From Aphanomyces cochlioides (taxonomy: Eukaryota > Oomycota > Saprolegniomycetes > Saprolegniales > Verrucalvaceae): 64,000 nt of DNA. The notes under the pieces are model-generated. The model saw only the letters and a program-made list of their open reading frames with translations. It ran no database searches and was not told the origin of the DNA. The translations under genes were made by a program, and so were the position numbers. The stretch lies in contig JAHQRK010000021.1 in NCBI GenBank assembly GCA_019828595.1, forward strand, positions 744,001-808,000. Direction: 5' to 3'. Shown here one piece after another: positions 43,013 through 54,833 of this stretch (position 1 is the first letter of the stretch; the number at the start of each line of letters is the position of its first letter).

Positions 43013-46000
43013 TTATTGACGATATTTCACTCCTAAATTGCACCTTTGTAACCTGGCTTGACCGGCAATTTGTTTGGTTCGCGCGTGCCCACGCGAGGGA
43101 CTTTTGGGTACGACACTGGCTTGAGAGAGAACGTGGCAACGTTGCCACGAAGTAGTTTGTTCTTGGCAAACTCGGAACGTCCCAAACTGTCCAGGACATG
43201 ATGCTACGGAAACTTCAATCGATTCAAGTCGGAAATTCATCAGTACCATTGACGTCACGCGGCCAGTTTGTTTGCGAACTTTCTTCAGACGAAGCAGGTA
43301 TCGACGAGTGCTTCCTTTGTTGTTCTTGACAATCTTTTCAATGTCGTCGTCCGCTTCTTCCGGCTGCGCATCACTCAATCGTCGGCGAGTTTGGTCTGGT
43401 TTCTATCATTGCAGTTCAGAAAATGCGAGAAATATTTAAAGAGTACCTTGTCGCTGTCAACTTCTTGCTGCCACATTTTGCCACAGGCTTCATGGAACGT
43501 TTTACCCGTCGCCATGACCAACACTGATGACGTATGTCGATTCCATTTGTCCTTGGAGTTGTATTGCTGGCTCATGCCGAACGGCGGTTTGCTCAAAACG
43601 ACATTACAGTAGAAGCACACAATCGATGCAGGGGCAATGCATTTTGCCTGCGCACGTCGGAGAACCATCACTTGGTCGTGCAAATCCGTTCTACAAGTCG
43701 TCGTCGTTAGCATCCCCAAGCTCGGGGTGGTCAAGATTTACCGAATCATGCCATTTGCCGTCTTGTAAATGTTGTGTTCGTAGTTGTACGTGTCCAACAT
43801 ACCGAAAATCGTCGGACGGAAGTCACCAAACTCTTCATTGCCGTGTTCGTTGGTGATTTTGAACAGAATTGATTGCAACGACACGCACGAACTCATGCGT
43901 TCGAGAATCATGGCAATCATTTCGTTCACAGCAATCTAATCGTCGTGTCAAGCTGGAATGTACTCAAGCACGTGTAGAATTACCTGGAACACAGTCTGAG
44001 CACCACGCGTGGATGTTTTGCCTTTGGTCTTGGACTGCATTTGCTTCTTGACGGTATTTTGCACCTTGAGGCATGCATCGAGAAGAGTAAACCAGAGTTT
44101 TTCACTTTGATCGTCGTGATGGCGGGCCGAGTGGCGTTCGCACATGGCAATCGCCACATCCAACGTTGATTTGACTTCTTTGCCTTCGTTCAAACTCTGC
44201 AGGATGCTGCTTTCGTATTGCATCGTGCTGCTCGATTGGAGTTCAGGGTTGACGTTGAAACCACGCAAAGCAGGTCGCAGCAATCCAATCTTCTTTTCCA
44301 AGCTTGCCAAGATGAGGCTGAGCGCACCAGTCACGTCGCCCGTTCGTTCGAGCAAGTAAGCTTCGGCATCCGTAATGCTGTATTCCTTGCACAACTTTAA
44401 GCACGAATCCACGCGATAGGCTTGATGGTTGGCCAAGTATGGAAAGACTTGGGTGGGCTCAAATTCACAGAGGAGACGAATGTAGCGTTCTTGCACAGCT
44501 GGATCGTCGGCCATCTACATTTCACAGTCACATAATGATGCCACACTTAGGTGGTAGACTTACTCGGAGTCCGTTCTTCTCGGTCAGATCCTTGATCATA
44601 TCTACATCCTCACCTTCCACGGCGCTGCCGAGGATTTGACGCAAGTACGAGTATTCCCACTTGGCTCCGAGTTTACCACCAACGGAGACGAACTTTTGAA
44701 TGATGCGGTTGTTGAGCGAGACAAAGCTTTCGAGAATGAGCACGACGAAAGCAGTCGCATCGACATCCATGAGTCCGCCAGCATGATTGACCAAGCCCTT
44801 TTCAATCGTCTCCGACTGGATAGTCGTCTCGGTTGTTGCATCGGCATCTGAGTCCGAGACTTTGTCCTTTTCATTGCGAATGTACGAGAAGACACCCATC
44901 TTGTACTCGCGATCTGTGTCGGCCAAATAGGCCGAAATCGTCTCGCTGAATTCCCCACGGTCGCGATGAAGAAGCACAGCAGCACCTAGAGCGTCAATCA
45001 AAACTCTCCACAGTTAACACGGATAGATCTTACGGTTCATGCCCTCTTTCAAGACGCATGAGAGCAACGAGGTTTGGTCGTACGAGTCCTTCGAGAGGGT
45101 TTGCAAAAGACGCACCAACATCGATTGACGACCAGCTTTGTCGAACCCTTCTTCGTCGAACGAGCCAACAGGGCCAAGGGCTTGAGGTCCAGTGGCCAAG
45201 AAAGTCATCAGGGAATTCATCATGAATTGCGCGCTATTGGCGCTACGAGCAGTAGCGTACGTTTGAGGATCAATCACACCACCTAGATCACAGCACTACG
45301 TCAAAGCTAGTGCACTATCGAGTCGTACCGCTGAACAAGCGAGCTTCAAACATGTAAAAGTGGCCTTGGTCAGTGCTCGAGAAGAATTTACTCGTTGGGA
45401 ACGCCGTCTTATTGGGTTCACCGACAAGAACATGGGCGAGGCTCAAGACCATGCTGAGCCGCGATGGGCATTGCATGGGCGTCGATCCATACCTAGCAAA
45501 TCTAAGCACATGTCAAAGAACCCAGTTGTGTACCGAGATGAGCCAGTGGAGACAGTTTCCCCTTCGAATTCGACATTGGGAGCGTCAAACAAACGAGCAA
45601 CCATGTCGAGGAAAACCTTGGTGTCCAGCTGAAGGAGCGGGATGAGGCGAGGGTATGGCGTCTTCTCTTCCGAGTTGGTCGGAGGGTCCTTTTCAAATAA
45701 GTATTGCGTCACCGTGGCTACCATCGTCTGCGTGCGCTTGACGGAAACAGGTTCTCGGCGAGGGAATGATCGGCCTTCAAAACAGTAGCTCAGGTACAAC
45801 AGCAATTTGTAGGCCCATTTGCGTTTTTGTCGGGCTTCCGCGTCAGAGTCTGAGGGCGACGGGGCGGAAGCTTCGAGCAAAATGCCCACTGGCGTCGTGA
45901 AATCGTTCTGCGCTTCTGTGTACATGTAGATCAATGCCGTGTACAATCGATGGGTGTGACATAGGTTGGTAACGAGCTGGAAGTCCAATTCCTTGACGTT

Positions 46001-48498
46001 CAAATGCAGAAGAGACTTCTCCACCTAAACGACGTGAAGAGAATCGAAAATGAAGTCCGAGGGGTACGTACGACGTCGAGTTGGTTCTTATTGAGATAGT
46101 AGGTGACAAAAGCTTCCAAGACTGCAGGGCTGAGGACATGGAGTTGGTCGTGCAAGATATAAGGGGCTAGGAGACCCACAAAAATGTCTGCTTTCTCTGC
46201 TTCTTGGAAGCGCTTGAAGATTTCCGCAAACAACAAATCGGTACGGTTTGTTGACGCGCAGTACTCAATGGCAACACCAGCCAGCATTTGAAAATGCGAG
46301 AGATTGAGCGACGACGTCGGGGCATGGCCCATGGCGAGGCGGACATAATCCATGAGCAAATCAGCCATGCGATCAGCGACACCAATCGGGACAAAGTTCT
46401 TCGGCGGCGCACCCGAACGAGCTGTTTGAAAGGCCGCTTCCAAGCGCTTGGACACGTCGGTAGGATATGAAGATTCACCGACACACCTCCGGGATAAATC
46501 AGCTTCAGTGTGTGTAGAGCTGCCTTACCATCGTGGCTCTTCGTTCGCATGATCTTCATGGCGGAAGACGTCTTCTTTGTCGCCAGTGCGTTGGTTCGTC
46601 TGACACATTTTGAAGATATCAACGACGCATTGATCTTTGTTGCGGTCTGTGAAGAAGACAGGAGGGAAACGATCACGCTCAGCGCGGGTTTGCGCCGCTT
46701 TGAGCAATCCTTCGTAGTGATCCAAGGCCAATCCAAGACCTTCGAGCCACTCGCCATCCTCAATGAGCGTGTCAATACGCTGCGTCCAGGGCTGTACGCG
46801 GGCCGTATGCAATTCTTTAAGACCGAGCAGGTACAACATGTCATTGCATGCTCGAAAGCTATCGGTGGCAGTGGTAATTAGAAGTCAATTGAGAATGTAC
46901 CAACCTGTTTGCAAAACTGCGACCATTGTTACCACGGTACGAAGCATACACGAGACCCATGCTGCTCACGTCAATTGTCTCCAGTTCTTGACGACTCATC
47001 GTGTCGTATACACACAATTCATCGTGGAAATTCAAGTACATCATCACGTGGTCGCCCAACCATTGAGTTGCCACGACATCAGCGGAGGTTTCAAGCGGCG
47101 ACGTCTCGGCAAAGGTTGGCCAGCCGTCCTTGGCATGGTCGTGGCGTGGAGCAAACAAAACTTCAAGAAATTGAATGTGGCGACCCCAACCACGAGCGAG
47201 GATAGGAGTGGGGGGATCATGGCGCGAGCTGCCAGGGAGAGATACCCAGGCAAAGCCAAGCGACGGCAAGTTATCCGCCGTGAGGCCGTCTATAGGCAAG
47301 CGTAAGTTCAGGATGGAGCAAAATTGGCTTACCAGGTTTGAACCATCGATGGAGAGCTTTAACTTCCGGTTCCACGGCAACGATAAAGGTGATCTTGTCT
47401 GTGCTAATGGCTGCCAATGTGTACTTGTCTGTGATGTGAGCAACCTTCATGTGTCCCGCGGACTGGGGGAGAATCGCAACCGACAAAACTTTGCCCAAGG
47501 ATCCGTCGTAGATAGGATCCACGTCTGCCACGTAGTAAATCATCTTGCTAAAGTTGATCTTGTTGACCACACCACTGGACAATGCAGAGCGATTAGTCAA
47601 GACTAGTCGTAAAAGGTTTTACTTGGCATCGACAGAAAGTACGCATGGCTTTTGATCCTTCATAAAGAGCAACGACACGACTGGGCATTCATGCGCATCC
47701 GAGACAACCTTGAGTGCAGAGCCCTTGAGCATATCCCATAAAACGATACGCCCACTGTGGTAACCACAGATTAAAAAGTCACTTCCTGGAGAGACATCGA
47801 TTGCAGTGACAGGTCCATCTGCATGAAAAATGAGCCCAAACGTAAATGCTGTTGTCCTTACCGCTATAAGGCTCGCTGCTGCCTTCTTGATAAGATGCTG
47901 TGTTGCGGAGAACGTGACGAATGTTTTGAAAGTGGTCAAAAACAAGTACCAAGCTTTTGCTTGTCCCAATGGCAATGAATTTGGGATGGATTGCCACGAC
48001 GGTCGGACTTCCCGGCCCATTGTCACGAAACTCGGCATTCTTTGCAAGCTGTTTCGAAATGATCTGCATTGGTTCGACTTTGACGACCCCAGCATTTTGC
48101 GACTTTTTCTCGGTCTCCTTCTTTCGAAAAGGAACGAGTGTTGATCCATTTGAGCGCATCCGCCGTTTGACTGCTAGCGGGCTGACGAGCGTCTCTCTCG
48201 GCGGTTCGAGTAGAATTTCTTCGAGGGATTTTGCAACCTCCAACGGAGCCTTTGCATTTGACAAGAGAGCTGTCGTGTTGGCCATCGACGTGCGAGCACG
48301 ACTCAATGCCCGATGGAGCAATGGATTTTCTACCGGCATGGCTGCAGTTGTCGACAGCGTCGTTGCGGCCGCGGTCGCATCCAAGTCTTCGTTCAAGATT
48401 TCTTCCAGAGTTAAAGTTGCCTCCAATTCACTGACATCAATCATGTCTTCGCCATCGCTCTCCTCCGCGAGCAATTTGTCCACTTCGCTCAGTTCCAT
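43013..48498 (-). CDS. VPS8: VPS8, CORVET endosomal tethering subunit
   Basis: Fourteen exons: 48498-47862, 47818-47623, 47574-47333, 47289-46905, 46858-46529, 46486-46072, 46024-45510, 45453-45329, 45282-45034, 44985-44564, 44514-43984, 43935-43742, 43690-43447 and 43402-43013 (about 1624 residues, introns 42-56 nt; the 45454-45509 junction is uncertain). An acidic N-terminus precedes a beta-propeller (IAIGTSKSLVLVFDHFQNIR, VTAIDVSPGSDFLICGYHSG, RIVLWDMLKG). The Vps8 core signature is at ~735-790 (LNVKELDFQLVTNLCHTHRL, then YTALIYMYTEAQND), followed by alpha-solenoid repeats. Near the end, CFYC with TFHEAC is a partial RING-type motif; no second C-x2-C was found, and a basic tail (RRYLLRLKKVRKQ) follows. 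CORVET tethers Rab5 early endosomes. Vps8 binds the Rab in yeast. Confidence 0.9.
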
Positions 48499-48587
48499 CC
48501 TCCTTCTTCTTGCGGGGGCTGGCGCAGATTTCTAAGTGCGACTAAGTTTATGTACTGTTAAGTACGTTTCACCTCTCAGTCAGTAGG

Positions 48588-48642
48588 AACCCCTGCACCC
48601 CAAACCCTCAACCCCTTCAACCCCTGATTAAACCCCTCCACC
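48588..48642 (-). promoter_or_regulatory. G-rich tract (minus strand) upstream of VPS8
   Basis: The plus strand shows repeated ACCCC/ACCCCT units (AACCCTCAACCCCTTCAACC, then CCCCTCCACCCC), so the VPS8 coding strand carries at least five G4 runs within 55 nt, about 90-145 bp before the start codon. It could form a quadruplex; function is inferred. Confidence 0.4.
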
Positions 48643-48777
48643 CCTAGTGCGTCGTGCAGCCTGGTGAACTTGAGACCCTCCATGAATACGACGCCATGTC
48701 GAGCCCTGCCGAGCGAGAAAAGTGTAGAGGAGGAAGGTAGGATTGCCTTCTTTAAATATCAATTGTCCTGCTTGGCG

Positions 48778-49566
48778 TCAGTAGCGTCCATGTCGACCTT
48801 TGGCAATGAATCGTGAGCGTCCAGGGCGACGGATCGGGTCTTCAGTCGTTAAGTGATGGAGGAGCCAGTAAAAGATGCCAAGGAGCCAAGGCAGCGTGTA
48901 TAGCCCAGTGTCGGTCAAGCCAAAGACCGACACAAAGAGAAACCGATACTCTGTCCACCCCAGCATTGTGAGCGTCATTTGCATCGCTACGAGCAGCACG
49001 AGGCTCAATACAAACGACACGACGACCAGCGTCTGCCAGCCTTTGTCGTGAGACGCTGCTTTCATCTACAAGTCCGTCAGTCCAACGCTCGCCGGTGTCG
49101 CGACTTAGGCGATGGAGGTGATCGGAAATCTTGAAGAGTGGTTTTGGCCAATCAAGAATGCACAGTGATGGACATGACGTGGCACGCTGAAACGCTTGAG
49201 AAACATCCTCAGTTCGAGCCAAGATCGCTGAGATCGACGGGTGAAACCCACGAGGAATCCAACCCGAGAGCGGAAAGCCCATGGGGCCGAACTTTGCGCA
49301 GGTGGTAGTGCTTGACATGGTCTGGTGGGTTAAACTCGATCGTGCGGTGGCAAATCTTTGGCGAGGCAAAGTACTTGGCTTCCAAGCTCCGTCGGTTCGG
49401 CGAGAGGTTGGAGTCTTTCCATAGTGTCGACGGCGGCAATTGACCTCTGGAATGTCTTGTAGGCTCGCTGTAGTCGAGAGCTAGAACTGGTTTGGGAGAA
49501 CGATGACCAAGTGGTTTCAGCGGTTGACTTGTCGATTTGCGCAGTTGTTTGGCTCGCTACGACCAC
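48778..49566 (-). CDS. Unrecognised two-TM membrane protein, multi-exon
   Basis: The 3' exon (49065-48778) is clear: after a TTGTAG acceptor it encodes two hydrophobic segments (LVVVSFVLSLVLLVAM and LYTLPWLLGIFYWLLHHL) and a basic tail (RRPGRSRFIAKGRHGRY). Upstream, frames with coding character (PRGFHPSISAILARTEDVSQ, then SLCILDWPKPLFKISDHLHR; and a Ser/Thr-rich start ending ELGSQVLCLAKDLPP near 49330) should be joined by small introns. I could not fix the junctions, so the outer limits are approximate. Family unknown. The gene lies upstream of VPS8 on the same strand and is divergent from the next gene. Confidence 0.45.
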
Positions 49567-49685
49567 AAAGAACAGTCAAAGTCGCTGAAGAAGATCTACC
49601 TGAGGGGGGTGGCGGCTCGGCGCTGTCAAGGGAGCGACGACAACGTTGTGCCTGGGACTGAAGCTTGAAGCCTCTTGTACATGAC

Positions 49686-50066
49686 ATGCCACCGCCGTCT
49701 GGAGAAACTCCTGAAAGGACGTTCTCTCAGCAGCTGGCAGCGTTTGAAAGAACGCGACGGCAACAGAGACGCCTCGTGTCGTGGCAATCCCACGACGAGG
49801 CGCTGGCCATTCGAGGATTTGACGAAAGAGATGGCGTTGAGCTGGCGAAACAGCGTGGAGAAAGACGAGGAGATCCTACCCATGAGCAAGGTTTACTACC
49901 AACTTCAGGGGCTGCGGTGTACGTGGTGGTCCGAGATGGACTGGCGATTGCAAAAGCCAAAGAGTTGAGTCTTGGGTGGAAAGCGCACGAGCATTTCAAA
50001 GTATCGCTGGCACTCGACCGCGCTTTGAAACGGAGGCTGGCCTACGGTCATGACGTGGCAGCATGA
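49686..50066 (+). CDS. Unrecognised 126-residue protein
   Basis: Single exon from ATG 49686. Charged N-terminal half (ERTRRQQRRLVSWQSHDEAL, DERDGVELAKQRGERRGDP), then a compact second half (SGAAVYVVVRDGLAIAKAKE, LGWKAHEHFKVSLALDRALK). No membrane segment or known motif. The reading frame is well conserved in codon use, and the gene is tightly packed: it ends 10 bp from the stop of the convergent gene at 50077. The function is not known. Confidence 0.55.
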   Translation: MPPPSGETPERTFSQQLAAFERTRRQQRRLVSWQSHDEALAIRGFDERDGVELAKQRGERRGDPTHEQGLLPTSGAAVYVVVRDGLAIAKAKELSLGWKAHEHFKVSLALDRALKRRLAYGHDVAA

Positions 50067-50076
50067 ATTTCATCAT

Positions 50077-51226
50077 TCAAACTATACCGATGGGCGACGT
50101 GAAGACACGCCATGTATCGCAATCCATGGAGCGTAGCCAGGCTAGATTATCGAGAAGCACGGATGCTTCCATGCCCATGAAGGCGGACACGATCAATGCC
50201 CGCGCTGCTTGTGTGAGGGGATCAAATCGTAGCCGCATGAGAGGCGCTTGGTCAAACGACACTTGCAGTCGATCGAGCTGGGCATGCAAGTCACTCGTCG
50301 CGGCGGTGCTTTGTCGCTTGGCCAGCCACGTCATGACCATGTTGCGCCTGGAGCTCCTACTCGACGTCAGGATAAACTTGTGCGCCAGGCTGACCATCGG
50401 CTGTCTATAGGAACGGCATGGTCGAGGAAATGAGCGACAGCTTGCGTGGCTTGCAATCGCGTCAAAGGCTAAGATAGGTTCATGCAGTTTAGCCATCCTT
50501 CTGCTGTCTACCTCGGCAGGATCGAGCTGTAGAAGTTTGCAGAGAAGGCTAGAAGGTTCCCACGATCCATGAGGCGACATGGAGGCGAGGACGTTGTGAA
50601 TTCTCGTTGCTAAGCTGTAGGGATGGATCTCCTGAGCTTCCCTGAGCCTTCCAGACTCTGTGAGCAGTACATGAGCCGAGTTAGATGCTCGAAAGTGTTG
50701 TCGCTACCGGAATCAACGAGTTCCTCCGTCAAGATAGTTAGGAATTGAGCCTGCCACCACGTCAAGTTAAGCGCGCTGGTCGTGACGCCACGCGTACCTG
50801 GAGCCCATCGCTTGGCCAACACTATAAACTTGGAGCAATGGACTCTTTGTACCTCCTGACAGAGCGTTTCAAACCGGTGGCGGTCGACTCCAATGTCTCT
50901 GTCGCCTCCGTCCAAGTGCCAGTCTCGGTCCATGTCGTCTTGGGTCGACAGCAACGGAGCGCAGAACATGGCGACAGCTTGGTGTAGCCGTGCGTAGCTC
51001 TCTCTATCCATGACGAGAGCTTCTCCAACAGTCGCTTCCCAAACGCGATAGGTCAAAGCTCGTCGTCCATGTACTTCTTGCGGCTGACGTGTTATCTTGT
51101 TCTCTGTCGACGGTCAGTCAGCGAATCGATGGCAAGTAGAAATGCACCCGAAGATAGCATGGCTGGTGATGAAGCGTCGCCTTCATGACTGCCAAAGAGG
51201 CTCAACGTGGCACTGTCCTGCGTCAT
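50077..51226 (-). CDS. Unrecognised three-exon gene
   Basis: Model: exon 1 from ATG 51226 (MTQDSATLSLFGSHEGDAS) to about 51112; exon 2 to 50657; intron 50656-50610 (47 nt, GTCTGG...GCTTAG, phase fits); exon 3 50609-50077. The first intron (~39 nt) is less sure. About 360 residues, soluble and helical: YARLHQAVAMFCAPLLSTQD, TWWQAQFLTILTEELVDSGS, SSLLCKLLQLDPAEV, AFMGMEASVLLDNLAWL. No family recognised. It is convergent with the preceding gene and divergent from nothing recognisable. Confidence 0.55.
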
Positions 51227-53045
51227 TGCAACCACAGAGAAGGCGCGAAGACACCAAGAAGATCTAAATTTAGCGGTCTTGTTGACCTGATGCTTGTCAA
51301 AGACCATGTCAGCGTTTCACAGCTAGAACAACTTCCATCTTACAAGTCTCCCTGTGGTTGGAACTGCTTGCATTCGTTGTTTGTGCATTTGCAAAGAGAG
51401 ATCATTGACTCTATTCCCGTCGAACAACCACATCACCTGGTTGAACCGTCTTTCCCCTCGGACACCAGCTCGAGACTTGAGCGGTTGTTATCCATGGCAG
51501 TCGCCCAAGGACAAGAAATTTTCACCTCGTCAGTCTGTCCATCCAAAGGCTCCAAGACAATGGCCAAGATGAGTCCCTTTCTCTGTATCACAGCAGTTGG
51601 CTCACTTTGTTGAATGATTCAGTCGTGTTGAGACGAGAGCTGGATGGGTCTGCAAGGTTCTGTTGGCATAGCTCACCTCGGGCGGAAGCACGAGACGCGT
51701 AAACTTGCTTCGTGCGTCCAGCAAGCTGTTGGTTGCGACAGGTCGTTCTGTCGTGGCAATCCACTTGAGCCGCAAGTTGGTGGCAGCGTGCTTTTCATCT
51801 CGGACCATCCACCGCGAGCGGGACAAACTTTTGCCAACGGCAGTGCGACACGTCGGTCCACACGACGAGCCAAATTTCGCAACGGTGACGACTCAACAAG
51901 ACTCGAGAGATTGGCATCCATGGGCTTTCATGTAGAACTGACGTCGCTGGCTTACTGACGACGTGCTTTAAACATCGATCCATTCATTTTCATGTCGATG
52001 ACCGCGGCACCGAGGTGTCAAACTCTGTCGATGTCTTCCAGACCAGAGCCCACGCAGTCCATGGAAACAGCTTGATGGAGATGCGAGCACGTCGGCCATT
52101 GCAATTCTCGAATCTCAAGGGCATTTCCGTCGTCTTGTGGCGTTACCAGTTAACACTCTTGTTTTCTTCCGAGCTGGATTTGGGGTGGAAGAGTCCCCCT
52201 TCGACAGTCTTTGGGAACCACCTGCCTCTGTCGACAGTGAGCTGCGATCGAACTCTTTTTTGAAGACAAAGGGTAGATTCAGCTGCGGGGGCAGCTTATC
52301 CCCCTTCCAAGGCAGCTCGAGACATGATAGCTTTATCCATTACTTAACGTCAAGGACACTAAAGTTGGCCCATTCACAATCCTCCATGCTTCGTGAGGAG
52401 CGAGTCGCTCCAAGCAGACATGTACGAGATGTCGTTTCGAAGTTGGAAGCGACACTTGAAAGTGCAGCACGACTCAGCCTTATTCCATGGCGGACGGTGT
52501 TTTATAGCTAGTCGTGATTGATCTCGTCTACCGCGGCGTCTACTTGTATGGCCACCGCCACTTTGGCGAGAGAAGCGCACAATCCATTGTGACCCACATG
52601 TCTTTCAAGAGCATTCAACGATTTACCCAACATGCTGCTCGGTCGAGTTCAATGATTCAGACTTGGTTGAGACGAGAGCAGGATGGACTTGCAGCGATCG
52701 TATGCATGCAATACACATTGCTCTCGATGCGTCGAGAGAATGAGGCGAAACGATGGAGAGACAACGTGACTCGTTCGTCAACTACAGTCGATGCCCGGTG
52801 TGGGCGATCGCCTGCTCGCCTATAGGCTTTACCTAGATGTGGTGGGAGTCCACTTGGAGACAGCTCCAGCGAGAACGTGCGACACCTTGCTCTTGAAATT
52901 CGACCCATCCATTGCAAAGGTGACGGACAGAACAAGACGCGACTGATTGGACGGACCCGTGAAGGTGAAGCCACAACGGCAAGAAAAATCCACACAGGAT
53001 CAGCTGTGGTGGAGGGGCTTTTCGTCCAACGTGACCCAGATTCGT
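51227..53045. other. Upstream region of BT1 copy 3 with repeated blocks
   Basis: No gene is supported. It contains repeats of a block including GTTGAGACGAGAGC at about 51628 and 52672, each preceded by an ATGATTCAG-like motif; a third copy lies upstream of the broken BT1 copy 4 (about 56407). The last ~150 bp also align with the upstream region of copy 4 (AAAGGTGACGGACA, then CGACTGATTGG). Confidence 0.5.
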
Positions 53046-53060
53046 TCATTTTCGAATTGG
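53046..53060 (+). promoter_or_regulatory. Core promoter of BT1 copy 3
   Basis: TCATTTTCGAATTGG lies 12 nt before the start codon at 53073. It is the same motif and spacing as in the other BT1 copies, with Inr TCATT conserved. Confidence 0.55.
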
Positions 53061-53072
53061 AGCTCGACCGCC

Positions 53073-54833
53073 ATGACGATTGCGGATGCGAGAGTAAGCC
53101 ATCAAGGCTTGGAAGAGCGCGTGTCGTATATTCAATCGGCGGCGCGCGAGGACGACAAGTCTGGCTACGATGCGGTGAAAACCCCCGGGGAACTCGAAGG
53201 CGGCGCGTTGGTCGAAGGGGGGGCCATTTCCCTCAGGTCTCGAGAAGCCATCGCTTTGTTTACCCAATATGCCGCGATCGGTGTCATCTATGGTTTGATC
53301 CCCGCGCTTCAGTATCCCATCTTTAACAACTACCTCAAGCTCGAAGGCTATCAAACCACGTCGTACGGTCAACTTGTCACGCTCGGCTGGTCGTTCAAGG
53401 TCTTCTTTGGCATGTTGTCCGACTGCTTCCCCATCTTTGGTTACCGCCGCAAGTCGTGGATGTTGATCGGCTGGACGATCACCATGGTATGCTTGGTCGT
53501 CATGGCCTTTTCGTCCCTCGGTGACCCGTACTGCAACCTTGAAAAAGCCATCGCTGAGGGCCACCCCAAGGCATGCTCGAAGGTGTATTCCAAGACGAAC
53601 GACACTGACAAAGTGTATTTCAACCTCGACGCCCCCAACCAAGGCACGATGTTTATCCTCTTGTCCGTGCTCGTCTCGTTTGGTTATGTGACGGCCGACT
53701 GTGCTGCTGACGCCATGGTCGTCGAGTATGCTCAACGCGAACCCATTGCAATCCGTGGTCGTGTCCAAACTGCCATTTACACAATCCGCACAATCTTTGA
53801 AATCATCGCCAACGTCGTGACTGGCTTTGGTTTGAACAGTCCCAACTACGGCGGTGAATTTTCCTACTCGATGGCACCCAACGTGCCTTACGGAATCTGC
53901 TTGGCTCCATGCGTTGTCGTGGTGCTGTCAACGATCTTTCTCATGGAGGAAAAGAAATCCAAAGGCAAGCCGTTCCTTGAGTACATCGACATGTTTTGGA
54001 ACTTGTTGCAACAACGAGCAATGTGGCAAATTTGTGCTTTCCGTTTTATTAACAGCGTCTTCCAAGGCATTGGGTCGACGGCCGGCAGTCCCATGTACAA
54101 TACGTGGGCCAACGTTTCGCCACTGAACGATGCTTTGTCAACAATCCTCGGCGGTGCCATCTACTCTGCCATTTTGATCGTCGTGGGCCGATGGGGATTG
54201 CACTGGAACTGGCGCTATGCCATCGCTGCGGGCTCGATCGGTGTTATTTGCATCGACGCCCCCATCAACTTCATCACGATCTGGGATGTCTTACGAAACC
54301 AATGGTTCTACAACGGTGTCGGTCTCGCTGATAACATTCCTGCTGGTGTTCGCTTCATCGTGGCCACGTACTGTGCCGTTGAAATCGCTGACGTTGGTAA
54401 CGAAGGAGCGACCTATGGTTTGATCACGACTGTCTCCAACTTGGCCAGTCCTTTCGCGTCTGTGATCTACAAAGTCATTGACTCGCACTTCAAGCTATCC
54501 CAAGATGACTTCACCGACGACACGAACGAAGTCCGCTGGGACGTCTCGTATTCCTACTTTATCGCGTACGGCAGCAAGCTCTTTGCGTTGGTGTGGCTCT
54601 TCATGCTGCCCCCTCAACGTCTTCCTCTCCAAGAACTCAAGCGAACGGGCGGCAAGAGCAAGATTGCAGGTGCGCTCTTGATCATTCTCTTCATCGCTTG
54701 CTTGGCGTTCTCTGTCACGTCAAGTATTATGGCGATCTATCCGTCGACCAAGTGCTACCGCATCGCTGGTGGCAACGGCGTGTTGGACCCTGTCACACAC
54801 AAGTGTCCCAAGGTGGCGTCCAAGAAGGGCTAG
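53073..54833 (+). CDS. BT1-type folate-biopterin transporter (copy 3), intact
   Basis: 586 residues from ATG 53073 (MTIADARVSHQGLEERVSYI). The frame is open upstream to 52947, but this start aligns with the paralogues and follows the core promoter. Family features are as in copy 1, but the sequence forms a separate subgroup with copy 4: KSWMLIGWTITMVCLVVMAF, TIRTIFEIIANVVTGFGL, MEEKKSKGKPFLEYIDMFWN and a DPVTHKCPKVASKKG end. About 12 TM segments are predicted. It probably works at the plasma membrane; the substrate (folate, pterin or other) cannot be read from the sequence. Confidence 0.93.
   Translation: MTIADARVSHQGLEERVSYIQSAAREDDKSGYDAVKTPGELEGGALVEGGAISLRSREAIALFTQYAAIGVIYGLIPALQYPIFNNYLKLEGYQTTSYGQLVTLGWSFKVFFGMLSDCFPIFGYRRKSWMLIGWTITMVCLVVMAFSSLGDPYCNLEKAIAEGHPKACSKVYSKTNDTDKVYFNLDAPNQGTMFILLSVLVSFGYVTADCAADAMVVEYAQREPIAIRGRVQTAIYTIRTIFEIIANVVTGFGLNSPNYGGEFSYSMAPNVPYGICLAPCVVVVLSTIFLMEEKKSKGKPFLEYIDMFWNLLQQRAMWQICAFRFINSVFQGIGSTAGSPMYNTWANVSPLNDALSTILGGAIYSAILIVVGRWGLHWNWRYAIAAGSIGVICIDAPINFITIWDVLRNQWFYNGVGLADNIPAGVRFIVATYCAVEIADVGNEGATYGLITTVSNLASPFASVIYKVIDSHFKLSQDDFTDDTNEVRWDVSYSYFIAYGSKLFALVWLFMLPPQRLPLQELKRTGGKSKIAGALLIILFIACLAFSVTSSIMAIYPSTKCYRIAGGNGVLDPVTHKCPKVASKKG

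Noticed and set aside
47957..48535. 192-codon plus-strand frame opposite VPS8 exon 1
   Set aside because: Ser/Ala-rich shadow of a coding exon whose sense frame has clear Vps8 similarity and in-phase introns.
50077..51226. Assignment of this gene to a gamma-tubulin complex or other known helical family
   Set aside because: Only general helicity supports it; no signature residues were found, so it is left unnamed.
52947..53072. N-terminal extension of BT1 copy 3 to 628 residues
   Set aside because: Not shared with the paralogues, and it spans the core-promoter motif.
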